Both the position numbers and the translations under genes were made by a program. A stretch of 64,000 nucleotides of DNA from Neolentinus lepideus HHB14362 ss-1 (Eukaryota > Basidiomycota > Agaricomycetes > Gloeophyllales > Gloeophyllaceae), in contig KV425593.1 of the NCBI GenBank assembly GCA_001632425.1, positions 4,257-68,256 of the forward strand, read 5' to 3'. This document shows positions 47,681-58,007 of this stretch, piece by piece (position 1 is the first letter of the stretch; every line of letters starts with the position of its first letter). The notes below the pieces were generated by a model, which searched no databases, was not told the DNA's origin, and worked only from the letters and a program-made list of their open reading frames with translations.

Positions 47681-49562
47681 CTACGGCTCCTTGTCCTCTT
47701 TCCCCCTTACCTCGCGCACCTCCTGTACCTCCGGCTCCTTCTCGTCCAGCTGCGGCCTCCAGCCCGACGACTTCCATGGCCTCACGCCCGACCGATACAT
47801 CTCATCCACCTCCTCCAAACTCAGCCCCTTCGTCTCCGGTATGAAAATATAAACGTAGAAGAACCCGAACACCAGCATCCCGAAGAAGATGAGCAGGATC
47901 AGGGGGCCGATGTGGGCGGATATCCGCGGAGCGAAGAACGACAGCAGGAAGTTCCAGATCCAGTTCGTCGCAGACCCGAGCGCGATCGCTTTCGGGCGCA
48001 CGCGCAGGGGGAAACTCTCCCCGAGGTACACCCACGGCGTCGGGCCCCAGAACATGGAGAAGGAGAAGACGTGCATCACCGCGAACGCGATGAGCGTGTC
48101 GCCGCCGCGCTTGTTGCGCTGCGTGAGCTGGTCGATGGGTGTGCCCGTTGGTGCAAGGGTGAAGTGACCGACGAGGCCGGCGATGAGGGAGCAGATGGCT
48201 TCGAGGACGGAGCCGGTCAGGAGGGACTGTGGGCAGAAAAGAAAGTGTCAGGAATACAGGCAGGGATGGACATGGGAATGGGGATGGAGCGTACCTTGCG
48301 GCGACCCATGCTTTCGATGAGGTAGAGGGCGGGAACGGTGCCAGCTACGGAGACGGCTCCTAGGATGGTTTGAATGACATATGCGTCAAGCGAGGTACCA
48401 GCGCTCTTGAAGAAAGTGTCGCCGTAGTAGTCTGCAAGAACATGATGAGCGTGAATGAGGATGGAGACCGGCCGGACGTACAGTAGAAGTTTTGGCCATT
48501 CAGCTGCTGAATGAACTGCAGCATCATGCCGTTCATCGTCCTATACCAAAGCTTGTTCCTCGTCGAGAAGCACTCCATCCAGGTCGCCTTCCCGCCCTCG
48601 TTCTCAGCACGGATGCCGTACTCCAGTTCTTCGATGGTCTCAGTGACAAGAGGGTCGTCGAGGGGCACCGAGTTCAGCTCGGCGACGACCGCGCGCGCTT
48701 TCTCGGCCTTGCCCTGGCCAAGCAGGTGGCGCGGCGACTCGGGGAGGAAAAAGATACCGGAGAGGAGGATGAAGCCCCACACCATTTGGAGGCCGACGGG
48801 TATGCGCCACGAGGCGGAGTTATCGAGGTGGTGCGTGCCAAGGTCGATGAGGTAGGAGACGAAAATACTGATCAACGGTCAGAACACGCGAAGAGGGGTG
48901 ACTTTCAAGGATAACTCACCCCATGATGATCTGGAGCTGGTACATGACCAGAAGCGTACCACGAAGAGCCTTCGGCGAGGTCTCTCCGTTGTAGAGCGGT
49001 ACGATTGCAGACATGGCGCCGACTCCCAGACCAGCGATGAAGCGCCCTATGGTGATCTGCACAACAGAAGTGGTCGTTGCCGTCTGAATGGCCGTGCCAA
49101 CAGTGAAAATGGCGCTCCATAGCAAAATCGAGCCGCGACGACCCATGCTATCCGAGGTGAATGCCTGGCCCAGAGAACCGACAAATGTCCTGGATATACG
49201 TGATTAGCGTCATTTCGCAGGAAAAGGTAACTGTATGTACCCAGCCGAAAGTAAAGACGTGATAATGGATTGGCGGGACGAACTCAACACCTTGTGGCCC
49301 GGATCACCTTCTCCAAACCGTTCGATGAAGTCCGGCATAATGAGGCATCCCTGTGCAGGCAAGCGAGTCAGGAATGGAGCGACATAGTAGAACTGATGGT
49401 GACTCACCGAAATGACACCAATATCGTAACCGAACAAGAATCCGCCTACATCGCAAGGCAGGGAGTCAGAACGACGGTCACAGATAGCGTGGCACGAAAC
49501 TAACCGAAAGCGACAAAGATGGCCAGTAAAATGACCTTGACGTTAGTGGGCACGGGAGCCAT
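47681..49562 (-). CDS. MFS sugar transporter (SP family), copy A
   Basis: Proton-coupled or facilitative hexose/pentose transporter of the plasma membrane. Start ATG 49562 (MAPVPTNVKVILLAIFVAFG), then GFLFGYDIGVIS, GRRGS, and sugar-transporter signature 2: IGRFIAGLGVGAMSAIVPLY with NGE. Further landmarks are PESPRHLL, IQQLNGQNFYYYGDTFF (joined over an intron with donor GTACGT), GRRK, FGPTPWVYLGE-like WGPTPWVYLGESFPLRVRPK, and PETKGLSLEEVDEMY. About 505 residues, 12 helices expected. Tail to tail with the DUF5695-type gene (193 bases). Paralogue of the gene at 58008-60114. Confidence 0.9.
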
Positions 49563-50451
49563 GTTTAGTCTTCTCTCTATTTGTGGTGACAAGAAATAGG
49601 CTGTCCTAGTCGAGACACGAATAGCCCGCCGCTACTCAAGTGACCAACCGTGTCGAATTGACAGAGATAGAGGAGATAGACAAGGAAAAATCGGTACCGC
49701 AGAGGGTAGGCATATTTATACCTCTGCTCGATACCTTCATCAAGGAAATTCCGAACTAGCGGTAAGACGATCCACGGGTATACGTTTGTGCTGCCAGCCT
49801 GCAACGCACTGTTACGCCCTGTCGAGAAGGGCAAGGAGAGACATGTGAGCTTTGCCGGACCGGAAATTGGAATTTGACGCGGGCCGTTCTTCATTCGCCC
49901 ACCCCGAAAGAAGAAAGTCGCCCGAAAGAGGAATGGAGTGCAAGTCTCCCCGCATAGTGATAATGCCAAGCAAAGGCGCCTTTTCAACGAGGCGATCTTC
50001 AACAGACCCTGAGCGGTAAGTTTTCCTGTTTCTGCCACTTACCATTAACACTAGCTTGCACGATATACTCTTGGGCACGTGAGAGACATGTCCAAGGCAG
50101 GAGTGAATAAATCGGACGGAGATCTGAGATGTGGGGTTGTGCGGGGTTAGTGACATCACAAGCATGTGATTCGCGGGGCCCCACAAATGCGGGTCTTATT
50201 TGATGGGGTTTGAGGGGTTTGAGGGTCTCGCAATTGCCAAAACACATTACGCGACGCGACGATGAAATGGTGCGCAACATAGGGGGTTGGGCGCAACATG
50301 AAAGGGGGTGTGCGTATCAAGGGGAGGGTTGCCCAACATAAGCGAGCAACAAAAGGGGGGTGGCGGACGAGGGTGACGACGACTTGAAAGGCACGCTTTG
50401 GAGGATAATCGATAATCATTGCAGTCAGGCAAAGGAAAACATACATGGGAC
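49563..50451. promoter_or_regulatory. Promoter region of sugar transporter A, rich in G-runs
   Basis: 50130-50360 contains many GGGG runs on the plus strand (GTGGGG, GCGGGG, GATGGGG, AAGGGGAGG). SYGGGG elements are the known binding pattern of the carbon-repressor Cre1/Mig1, and AGGGG is the stress element in fungi. Occupancy is inference from motif density. Confidence 0.35.
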
Positions 50452-52273
50452 TCATGACGTCGAGCTAGACTGACCCTTCTCGACCGGCGCTGTCACAACG
50501 AGCACCTCAGCCGCCTTGTCCGACGTCCGATACTCCTTCGCCCGGTCCTTGTCTTCGCCGAAATGCACAGCGACCTCATCGCCAAACTTGCCATTGATCT
50601 CCTCCAAGGAGAGACCCTTCGTCTGCCACAAAGCATGTCAGCACCTACAACACACCCCCGACAGACAACAGAACTTGCCTCGGGAAACAACCTCCAGATG
50701 ACCACGATGTCGATAAGCGTGAGGGATATGAACAGCAGATAATATTTCCACTTGACGGCGGCCAGAGCGACGGGTCCCACCTCCAGATACAGAATCGTGC
50801 TCAAGAACGTGCCGATCATCGACCACGCCATGCCCTCCGACCTGACATGGTTGGGGAAGATCTCAGAGCAGTACACATAGCTTGTCGCGTCAATACCCGC
50901 AGCATAGAAGAATATATAGCAAAAAATGAAGAACACCCCAAGGGAGTTCCCGACGCGGTCATCCGTCCCCCCGAACTGCGCGAACATAGCACATTCGAGG
51001 GAGAGCGTGACCATACACCCAGTCAATCCAATCACTAGGTTATCAATGATTGAGTTGTGGAGTTTGTTTCGCATCTGACACGGCACTCACGGAGCAAGCG
51101 TACCCGCCCCATGTGATCCATGAGCATCGAGGCCAGGAAGTTTGCCGCAGCTGCGACGGTGACATAAGCCGCGCCCAACATGAGCACCTTACCGCCCGTA
51201 AACCCGAGATCCTGATACAGTGTGACCATGTAATCTGTTTCCGTCAAGAAGTTAGTTCAGATCTGTTGTATACCGGCGGCCAAGATTGAATTTGACTCAG
51301 ACTCACTGTACACCACCATGGCGCCGGTGCTCTGAGCGGCATACTGCGTGAAGAAGCCCATCCACATTCGCGTCCGGTAGGACCGCTTCGTCCACAGCTG
51401 CTTGAGCCCCCCTTCGCGCGCCCACAGTTCTGAGTCCATCTCTGCTTGTTTCACCATCTGATAGAATTCCTCTCTGGCATACACCTGATCCGGATCTGCC
51501 TCGGGATTCGAATGCAGCTTTGCGATAATTCGCCATGCATCCTCCCTTCGTCCCTGCATGAGCACTGCCACGTCAATCAGTTGGAGAATAGGTCTGCGCG
51601 ACAGCGAAATGAGACGCACACCATCGGGGCGACTCTGGCACCCATACACTGCACAGAATCAACGCAAGCGGCCACAAGCATTGCACAGCAATCGGGAAGC
51701 GCCATTGGAAACTGAGGTTAGACGAGTAGTACGTGCCTACCCCAATCCACCCTGCCACAGCGAAACCCGTGATAGCCCAGCTTCCTACGGCGCTTGTCTA
51801 TCAACGCTGGCCGTACCACGACAGAATATCATATATCACATACCATGCTGGCCAACGAGAAGCCCTCGCGATGCCGGTGGACTGAGCTCCCCTTGAAATA
51901 TGGGTATCACGACAGCCATCGCGCCCATACCCCACCCCGTGATAAACCGCGCGACTAAGAACATCGCAGCGTCTACGCTACCCGCTTGTAGGGCCCCGCC
52001 AATGATGCACACCGCTGCGGAGGTGTCCATAGTGCACTTGCGCCCGAAGCGATTGGCCATGAACGCAGCGGTGGCGCAGCCGAACACGCCGCCGGCGGAG
52101 AATAGGCCATTGACGGCGCCGGCGAAGGAAGGGTGGGCGGGGAGGTTGAAGTAGGAGAGGAAGCCCGGCTGCCCGAGGGTGTTCGAGATGACGGAGGAGC
52201 CATAGCCGTAGGTGAGCGAGCCTAGGGTGAGCGTCAGGATGATGCGCACGTTGAAGGAGGAATAGTGAGCCAT
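50452..52273 (-). CDS. MFS sugar transporter, second subfamily (lactose-permease-like)
   Basis: Start ATG 52273 (MAHYSSFNVRIILTLTLGSL), then TYGYGSSVISNTLGQPGFL, FGRKCTMD, RFITGWGMGAMAVVIPIFQG with ELSPPASRG, WRFPIAVQCLWPL, VWVPESPRWLL-type motif, REEFYQMVKQAE, DYMVTLYQDLGFTGGKVLML, DHMGRVRLL, and SEIFPNHVRSEGMAWSMIG. The end reads FPETKGLSLEEINGKFGDE, then VEKGQSSSTS, stop at 50452. Six or more short introns, about 500 residues. The PESPRW and PETKGLSLEE motifs place it in the SP superfamily; the GYGSSVI / GQPGF start is characteristic of the fungal branch often labelled lactose permease or hexose carrier. Substrate cannot be told from sequence. Confidence 0.85.
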
Positions 52274-52582
52274 GGCAAGGCTGACTTGGAGAATACGTCT
52301 TCACGCATTGCAATCATGTTATAGCACGCCCAGGAGATTGTCCGAGTATACGCAGGTAACATGACTTCAAGCTGCCTGGAGTGAGCTATAATTGTCGGAA
52401 CGCGATTATATTAGAGTGGTCGCCTCAGATGCTTCTTGTGGGCGGCTAGATATTCGCTCGGGATAGAACAGGCAGAGCGGAGGACCGTCATTCCCATGAA
52501 GTTGAAGAACGAAGCCCCGTGACAGCGCATATAGCTACTCTGAGGCCTCGGATCTGCGAGGAGTCAAAGATGCATATGGCAG

Positions 52583-53310
52583 GAGAGACGTGGAGTACTC
52601 GTACACATCTACAGCTTCAGAAGGAATTGATGCATGCAAATGTCTGCGCGATTTCAGGGGTAATCTCGTCTCTGCCTACACAGTTGACGTTCTCCATTCA
52701 GTCCATAGGAAATAGCATAAGGAACTCACAGATGTTCCATGCCATGGTGTATTCGAAAGTAAAACAACTTGTCCGAGGTGGATCACTGCTGCAACGTCCG
52801 AACTCACCTACCGCTGGAGCGGTCGTTCGAGCGTACTTGATGACAATGACATGAAATCACTGTTATAAAATTCGAGGATAGACACGTTACATGTGTTTGG
52901 AAACCATATGATTCCTCGTTCGAGTCTGACAGTGAGTCGACCACTCGGAATATCGAGAGACATGGAGTGCTCGTACACATCGATATCCACAGCTTCAAAT
53001 TCAGGAGGTGATGGATGCAAAGGTCTGCGAGATTCCAGGGGTAATCTGGTCTCTTAACGTTCTAACTTCTCCATCCAGTCCATAGAAAACAGCATAAGTA
53101 ACTCACAGATGTTCCATGTCATGGTGTATTGAAAAGTAAAAGAGACGATCACTGCTGCAACCCCAGAACTCACCTACCGCTGGAGTCGTCGTACGAGTGT
53201 ACTTTTGATGACAATGACATGAAGTCATCGCTATAAAGTTCAAGAATAGACGCATTACATATGTTTGGAAACCATAGTATTGTTTGAGTCTGACAGTACT
53301 CTCGAAATAT
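52583..53310. repeat. Diverged tandem duplication, unit about 375 bp
   Basis: The block beginning at GAGACGTGGAGTACTCGTAC (about 52586) reappears at about 52957, and GATGTTCCATG at 52731 reappears at 53108, an offset of 372-377 bp. The copies share long stretches with scattered changes and small indels. Minus-strand pieces of both copies can be read as similar short peptides with intron-like boundaries (GTGAGT...CGCAG), so they may be duplicated exons of an unrecognised or decayed gene. No family recognised. Confidence 0.75.
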
Positions 53311-53568
53311 TGCGAGGTTAGAACTTCGACATTTCCACGTGACCTATTATAATTAGGCTCTATCCTGCGATACGCAACTGGCACTTGCAGCGGCGGAACG
53401 TCTCATTCTCTCTGTCTATTTAAGGTCCCAGCGAGGAAATGCTATTAATGACTAGTATAATTCGTGGTACGTGCTATGGATACAGACCATGTGTCTCCGT
53501 GTCCACATAAATTAAGGATTATAAGGAATATTACCTATAATGACGGAGGTGCGTGTATCCTCCGATTC

Positions 53569-54833
53569 TCACTCTTTTCCAACTCGTCCGTTCGGATGCA
53601 CAAGAGCTCTGTTTTCCTCAGCCACTTCCTCCAAGCACCTCTGCTCCCTTCGCGTACCGGCTAGCCCTTTCCTGTCCGGGCTCTCCGTCACCGTCTCCAG
53701 TACAGCATCAGTATAACACCCCCCCGGCCGTGCCTTGCGCATGAGCAAGTCCCCTGCGAGACCCTCAATGATACCGCCGAATATCCACGCGTTTTCCACC
53801 GCGAGCAGACTGGCTTGTCGGAGCAGCTCAGAGTCGCGCATGCGGAACTGGTCGTAAGAGACGTTCGTGGTGGTCACGTACACGTCTGCGGCGGAGGCAG
53901 GGTCCAGCCAGGTCTGATACAGCGTCATGGGGAGGTGGATAATAGAGGAAGGGATTTGGCTAGCGGGTCACGGTGAGTCTTGATCCGCAAGCCGACGAAA
54001 ACTACTCACTACCAAGGGTTGATGGGAGACATCAATTCGTACGCCTCCCTGACCTTGATCCATCGCCCTTCCTTGACAATTAGAACGAACCGTCCCCTAT
54101 CCTCCTGTAAGACATCCCGCCACTGCATATCCACACATCCCATCGCGTATATTCTTCCCTGCCAATTCTTGATATGGTACCCATCCAGCATAGCCGTGAT
54201 CATCATCTCCTCCATACCCTCCACCCCCTCCATCTGCTGACGCTCCCTCGACGCTCGCGACAAGTACCTGTCCGGGACACCGAAGTGCACGCTCGTCTTG
54301 AAATCGTCGCAGCGCAGGATCTCGCCCTTGAGCATCGTCTGGATGAGGTTCCCCCGGAGCGCTTCGACCCAACGCGGCGTGCTCTTGCTGTCGAACACGC
54401 GCACCCGGAAGTCGTCGATCTGCACGCGCGCGCATGTGCCCGCTGTGAACCGGAATGCGTACGGGAAGAGCCAGAGGGTCAGACTCGCCCCCGCAGAGGA
54501 TGCGGTGGATTGAGGTGAGGTGTGGAAGATGTCTTTGACGGTGATCGTCGCCCATGCTGGGTAAGACGGTCGAGGAATGTGGAACTTGACGACTATCTGC
54601 GCGGCGGTGAGTGAAAAGGGCTGGTCAGGTAGTTTGAGGTCTGGGTTTGGGATGGGCGTTCGGTGTGAGTAGCGGAGGTCGTGGATTCGGATGGATGGCG
54701 GCTTCAGGTGCAGTCGGATGCGCCCTGCATGGAGCTTCCAACCAGCGAGTCTTCGAAACAGGAGTAAGGAAAACAGCAGCGATACAACACAAGACAGAGC
54801 AGCGGAAAGCAAGAGTAGATTTCGGTCTGACAT
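53569..54833 (-). CDS. Uncharacterised membrane-anchored protein
   Basis: Two exons (54833-54013 and 53959-53569; intron 53960-54012, GTAGTG...GCTAG) give 403 residues. The N-terminus holds one strong membrane helix (LLLLSAALSCVVSLLFSLLL), then a beta-rich region: HAGRIRLHLKPPSIRIHDLR, AQIVVKFHIPRPSYPAWATI, RVQIDDFRVRVFDSK. This helix-plus-LxIxDLxY style faintly recalls the N-terminal cap of fungal bridge-like lipid-transfer proteins (Csf1/Fmp27 type), but the protein is far shorter and I do not assign it. The second half has WQGRIYAMGCVDMQWRDV and MTLYQTWLDPASAADVYVTT. Function unknown. Confidence 0.7.
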
Positions 54834-54960
54834 AAGAGCAAAAGTGTTGGACGTCGTCGCGGTTCATGAGAGGCACATTCGGGAGGAATAGGCAGTGGAT
54901 GTCTCACTGTCCACCCGTCAATAGTATAGCCGGTGGACAGTGAACGGAAGAGCACACAGG

Positions 54961-55084
54961 GTCAGGCTCCTAAAACCATCCGTCCTTCGCGTTCTCTTCA
55001 TGTACGAGGGCACGTGGCGATATCTCAATATAGATAATGGTTATGTAATACATGTCCGAATATAGAAGGTGACTTTTGGAAGAG
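54961..55084 (+). repeat. Left arm of a 124-bp perfect inverted repeat
   Basis: Identical to the reverse complement of 55807-55930. Starts GTCAGGCTCCTAAAACC and ends GACTTTTGGAAGAG. Confidence 0.95.
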
Positions 55085-55180
55085 AACGCTCAGTGACGGC
55101 TGGCCAAAGTGGCTGCCCGAGATCACCGAGCGTGACGCGCTGGCTCGCAAAACGTCAAATGTCTTCAAGAGTCAAATCGT

Positions 55181-55426
55181 TTATTCAGTATTTATTGCTG
55201 TTTGTACTGCTACCTCAAATGGGTTTCGAGAGCTACATTCCCAGTATTCGCCGTCGCTGTCATCGGCCTCATCGTGACTATGGGCCTCTATGACTATCTC
55301 TTCGACGACATCTTCATCGCGAACTGGCGCTTGATGCCTTTGCCACCGTGCGAAGTTCCTCTGCATCTTGGCCTTCGACTTTCGCTGGACATGCCGCAAA
55401 TTTAGGGCTGCTGGATTTGCGAGGAA
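55181..55426 (-). CDS. C-terminal fragment of a hypothetical protein, cut by the assembly gap
   Basis: An open minus-strand frame emerges from the N gap and ends at a stop at 55181. It reads NLRHVQRKSKAKMQRNFARW, then an acidic stretch (DEDVVEEIVIEAHSHDEADD). Basic then acidic composition is protein-like, but no domain is recognised and the rest is missing. Confidence 0.3.
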   Translation of the reverse strand, partial: FLANPAALNLRHVQRKSKAKMQRNFARWQRHQAPVRDEDVVEEIVIEAHSHDEADDSDGEYWECSSRNPFEVAVQTAINTE

Positions 55427-55806
55427 NNNNNNNNNNNNNNNNNNNNNNNNNNNNNNNNNNNNNNNNNNNNNNNNNNNNNNNNNNNNNNNNNNNNNNNNNN
55501 NNNNNNNNNNNNNNNNNNNNNNNNNNNNNNNNNNNNNNNNNNNNNNNNNNNNNNNNNNNNNNNNNNNNNNNNNNNNNNNNNNNNNNNNNNNNNNNNNNNN
55601 NNNNNNNNNNNNNNNNNNNNNNNNNNNNNNNNNNNNNNNNNNNNNNNNNNNNNNNNNNNNNNNNNNNNNNNNNNNNNNNNNNNNNNNNNNNNNNNNNNNN
55701 NNNNNNNNNNNNNNNNNNNNNNNNNNNNNNNNNNNNNNNNNNNNNNNNNNNNNNNNNNNNNNNNNNNNNNNNNNNNNNNNNNNNNNNNNNNNNNNNNNNN
55801 NNNNNN
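55427..55806. other. Assembly gap (380 N)
   Basis: A run of undetermined bases. The right arm of the inverted repeat begins at the very next base. Confidence 0.99.
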
Positions 55807-55930
55807 CTCTTCCAAAAGTCACCTTCTATATTCGGACATGTATTACATAACCATTATCTATATTGAGATATCGCCACGTGCCCTCGTACATGAAGAGAAC
55901 GCGAAGGACGGATGGTTTTAGGAGCCTGAC
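55807..55930 (-). repeat. Right arm of the 124-bp perfect inverted repeat
   Basis: Exact reverse complement of 54961-55084 and directly abuts the gap. Confidence 0.95.
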
Positions 55931-58007
55931 ACAGGGTGCGCATGAGAGTGAACCTGCCAAAGGCGGAGCTAATAATGAAATAGACTGTTATGACGTTGAG
56001 AAGGTACCAGGGCCCGTGGTTGCCTTTTCGAATCCGACCGGGAACACAAATTTGGGGACCGCGAACGCATTTAAGTTCCAGACCATGTTGCAATTCTGTG
56101 ACGCAGCGTGACGTATGCTTGGAATTGCAAAGCAATGATGACAAGCGGATTGGAAAAGAGATTCGACAAGCACAACAGCCCGGCAGAGTGCGTGCTTGGA
56201 ATCGGATTTACCGGAACCCTCCTGGGTAAGCAAGAATAGCAGCTCGATTCGATATTGACCATCCAGTAATTGGTTCTTCAGTCCTATTCTGAGAACCAGA
56301 GGAAGGTTAAGAGTGCTATTCAGGACTTTAGATTAGAAGATGTCGCCAGAATGAACAGTAAGGAATCACTTTCAGTGTCGAGCACCCCTATGGCTCAAAG
56401 CCCGGAGACGGCGATCCATAGATACTGGGCGACGATAAGTTCGATGAGTGAACGCGTCCTTGACGCATAAGACAAGCATATTCCAGGTGCATATCTCGTC
56501 TTTCCACGGAGACTTCTTGCTACGATAAGCGGACAAAACCATGAACCGTCGAGTTTCCGTCGGCGTGGTGTTCCCAGAAGAGAGCACATGATCGATGAGG
56601 GTCCCGGCATAGTCAGAAGTATACGGGTGCTGCCCTCGGCGGGGTTAGTCAAGACAACTCAGGAAAGCTCTTTCCTTAGACCACCCTACTCGAAGGCCTC
56701 AGGAATAGAACTGTCCCGCATTCGGTGGTCGAGACTAAGAGGTATTGAGCACAAAGCGTTGAGGGTGCATGCTGTTAGGGAATGAAAGATAGACACATTA
56801 ATGATGAATATCAGGTTTCGGTGCATACCTTCAGTGACCGCCTATATGACGGAGTGAATGACGGCCAGAAGTAATAATGTGCGCCACAACGCGTCGACGC
56901 GTCTCTACTTCTTCGAAGCACGCGTATCGCAGCCAATAAGATATGTAGATCCCTGAAGCTGGACGTTGCCGACCTACGACATCGATATCGCATCCGTCGA
57001 GCTCAAGCTTGCAATGACAAGAAGAAATGACCAGGATCAACTCATAATTGCTATCTCTTCCCCGCATCCAACGCGAGCCAAGGCAACGTTTATATCGCTG
57101 TGCAAATCTCGGAACTTCTTCTGTCTTCTTTGGAGCTCAAAGTTGGCCCTAAGCGATTGCGTGTAAAATGGCGGAGTCTGTTTACAGTACATACCCGCTG
57201 ACTACCACCGGGGTCAACCCACATGACCACTGGAACGCCATTTCTACCAAACCTACCGTAGCGATCCTTCTCTACTTGTCGGTCAATATTGGGATACTTA
57301 GGTTCGAAGACGAGCTCACCGTAGGGCTACAATGTCAAGGTCATTCAGCGCATGCAGGGTCTGGCAGTCTACAGGGCACCTTATATGCGTCTTCTTCAGG
57401 CTCTGTCTTCTTAATCTAAGACCGAGATATCATGTTGCATTCTTTAAAGCCAACAGGCGCCGCTGCGGGTAGATGCCACCAGGTTCCAAGCCCAGGTTCG
57501 GAAAGTCACCTGTACAGATATGGCCCCTTGGACATCCATCGAAAATATACCAAGCAACCTATGCATATACGCGCGTCTGTTGCTCGACATTGGTCTCTAC
57601 TGTACGACTACTTGCGACATGAAAAATGCGAGGAAAGCTAATCCAATACTGCTGGTACTGGCCGGCCGGCCCGAGCGAAGAGAGTGGAGGTCAGTGGGGA
57701 TACGAAGACCAACTGGCCTCTCTGCATAATCGAATTCAGCTTGCAGAAGCTCGAGACAAAAATACGACAAGGTCCTGGAGTGAGAAGGAGCTCCGTGCAC
57801 GCACCCTGACTCTGCGGATTTACTTCGTGCTCAACCCCATGACAGCCCGAACTTACGAAAATACCGCACTCCAACTTCGAAAGATGATTAGTGTCTCCTT
57901 CATGTGCTGCTGATATCGAGAGCATATATAAACCTGCACCAGTTGGAAGTTTGTGAGATAACATCCTCCGTTGAATGTGTGGAACAGTGATAGTCCCTTG
58001 ATTCATC
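55931..58007. other. Gene-poor region, 2.1 kb
   Basis: Several short frames of 60-95 codons on both strands show no family motifs and no consistent splice joins. The last part is the promoter of sugar transporter B. Confidence 0.5.
57925..57932 (+). promoter_or_regulatory. TATA box of sugar transporter B
   Basis: TATATAAA, 76 bases before the ATG at 58008, giving room for a short leader of about 45-50 bases. Confidence 0.6.

Noticed and set aside
55181..55866. Long frames running through the N stretch
   Set aside because: They exist only because undetermined bases were translated as X; only the real sequence at 55181-55426 is kept, at low confidence.
57168..57419. 83-codon plus-strand frame beginning with a good ATG
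   Set aside because: No recognisable family, no splice continuation and weak protein character; left as part of the gene-poor region.
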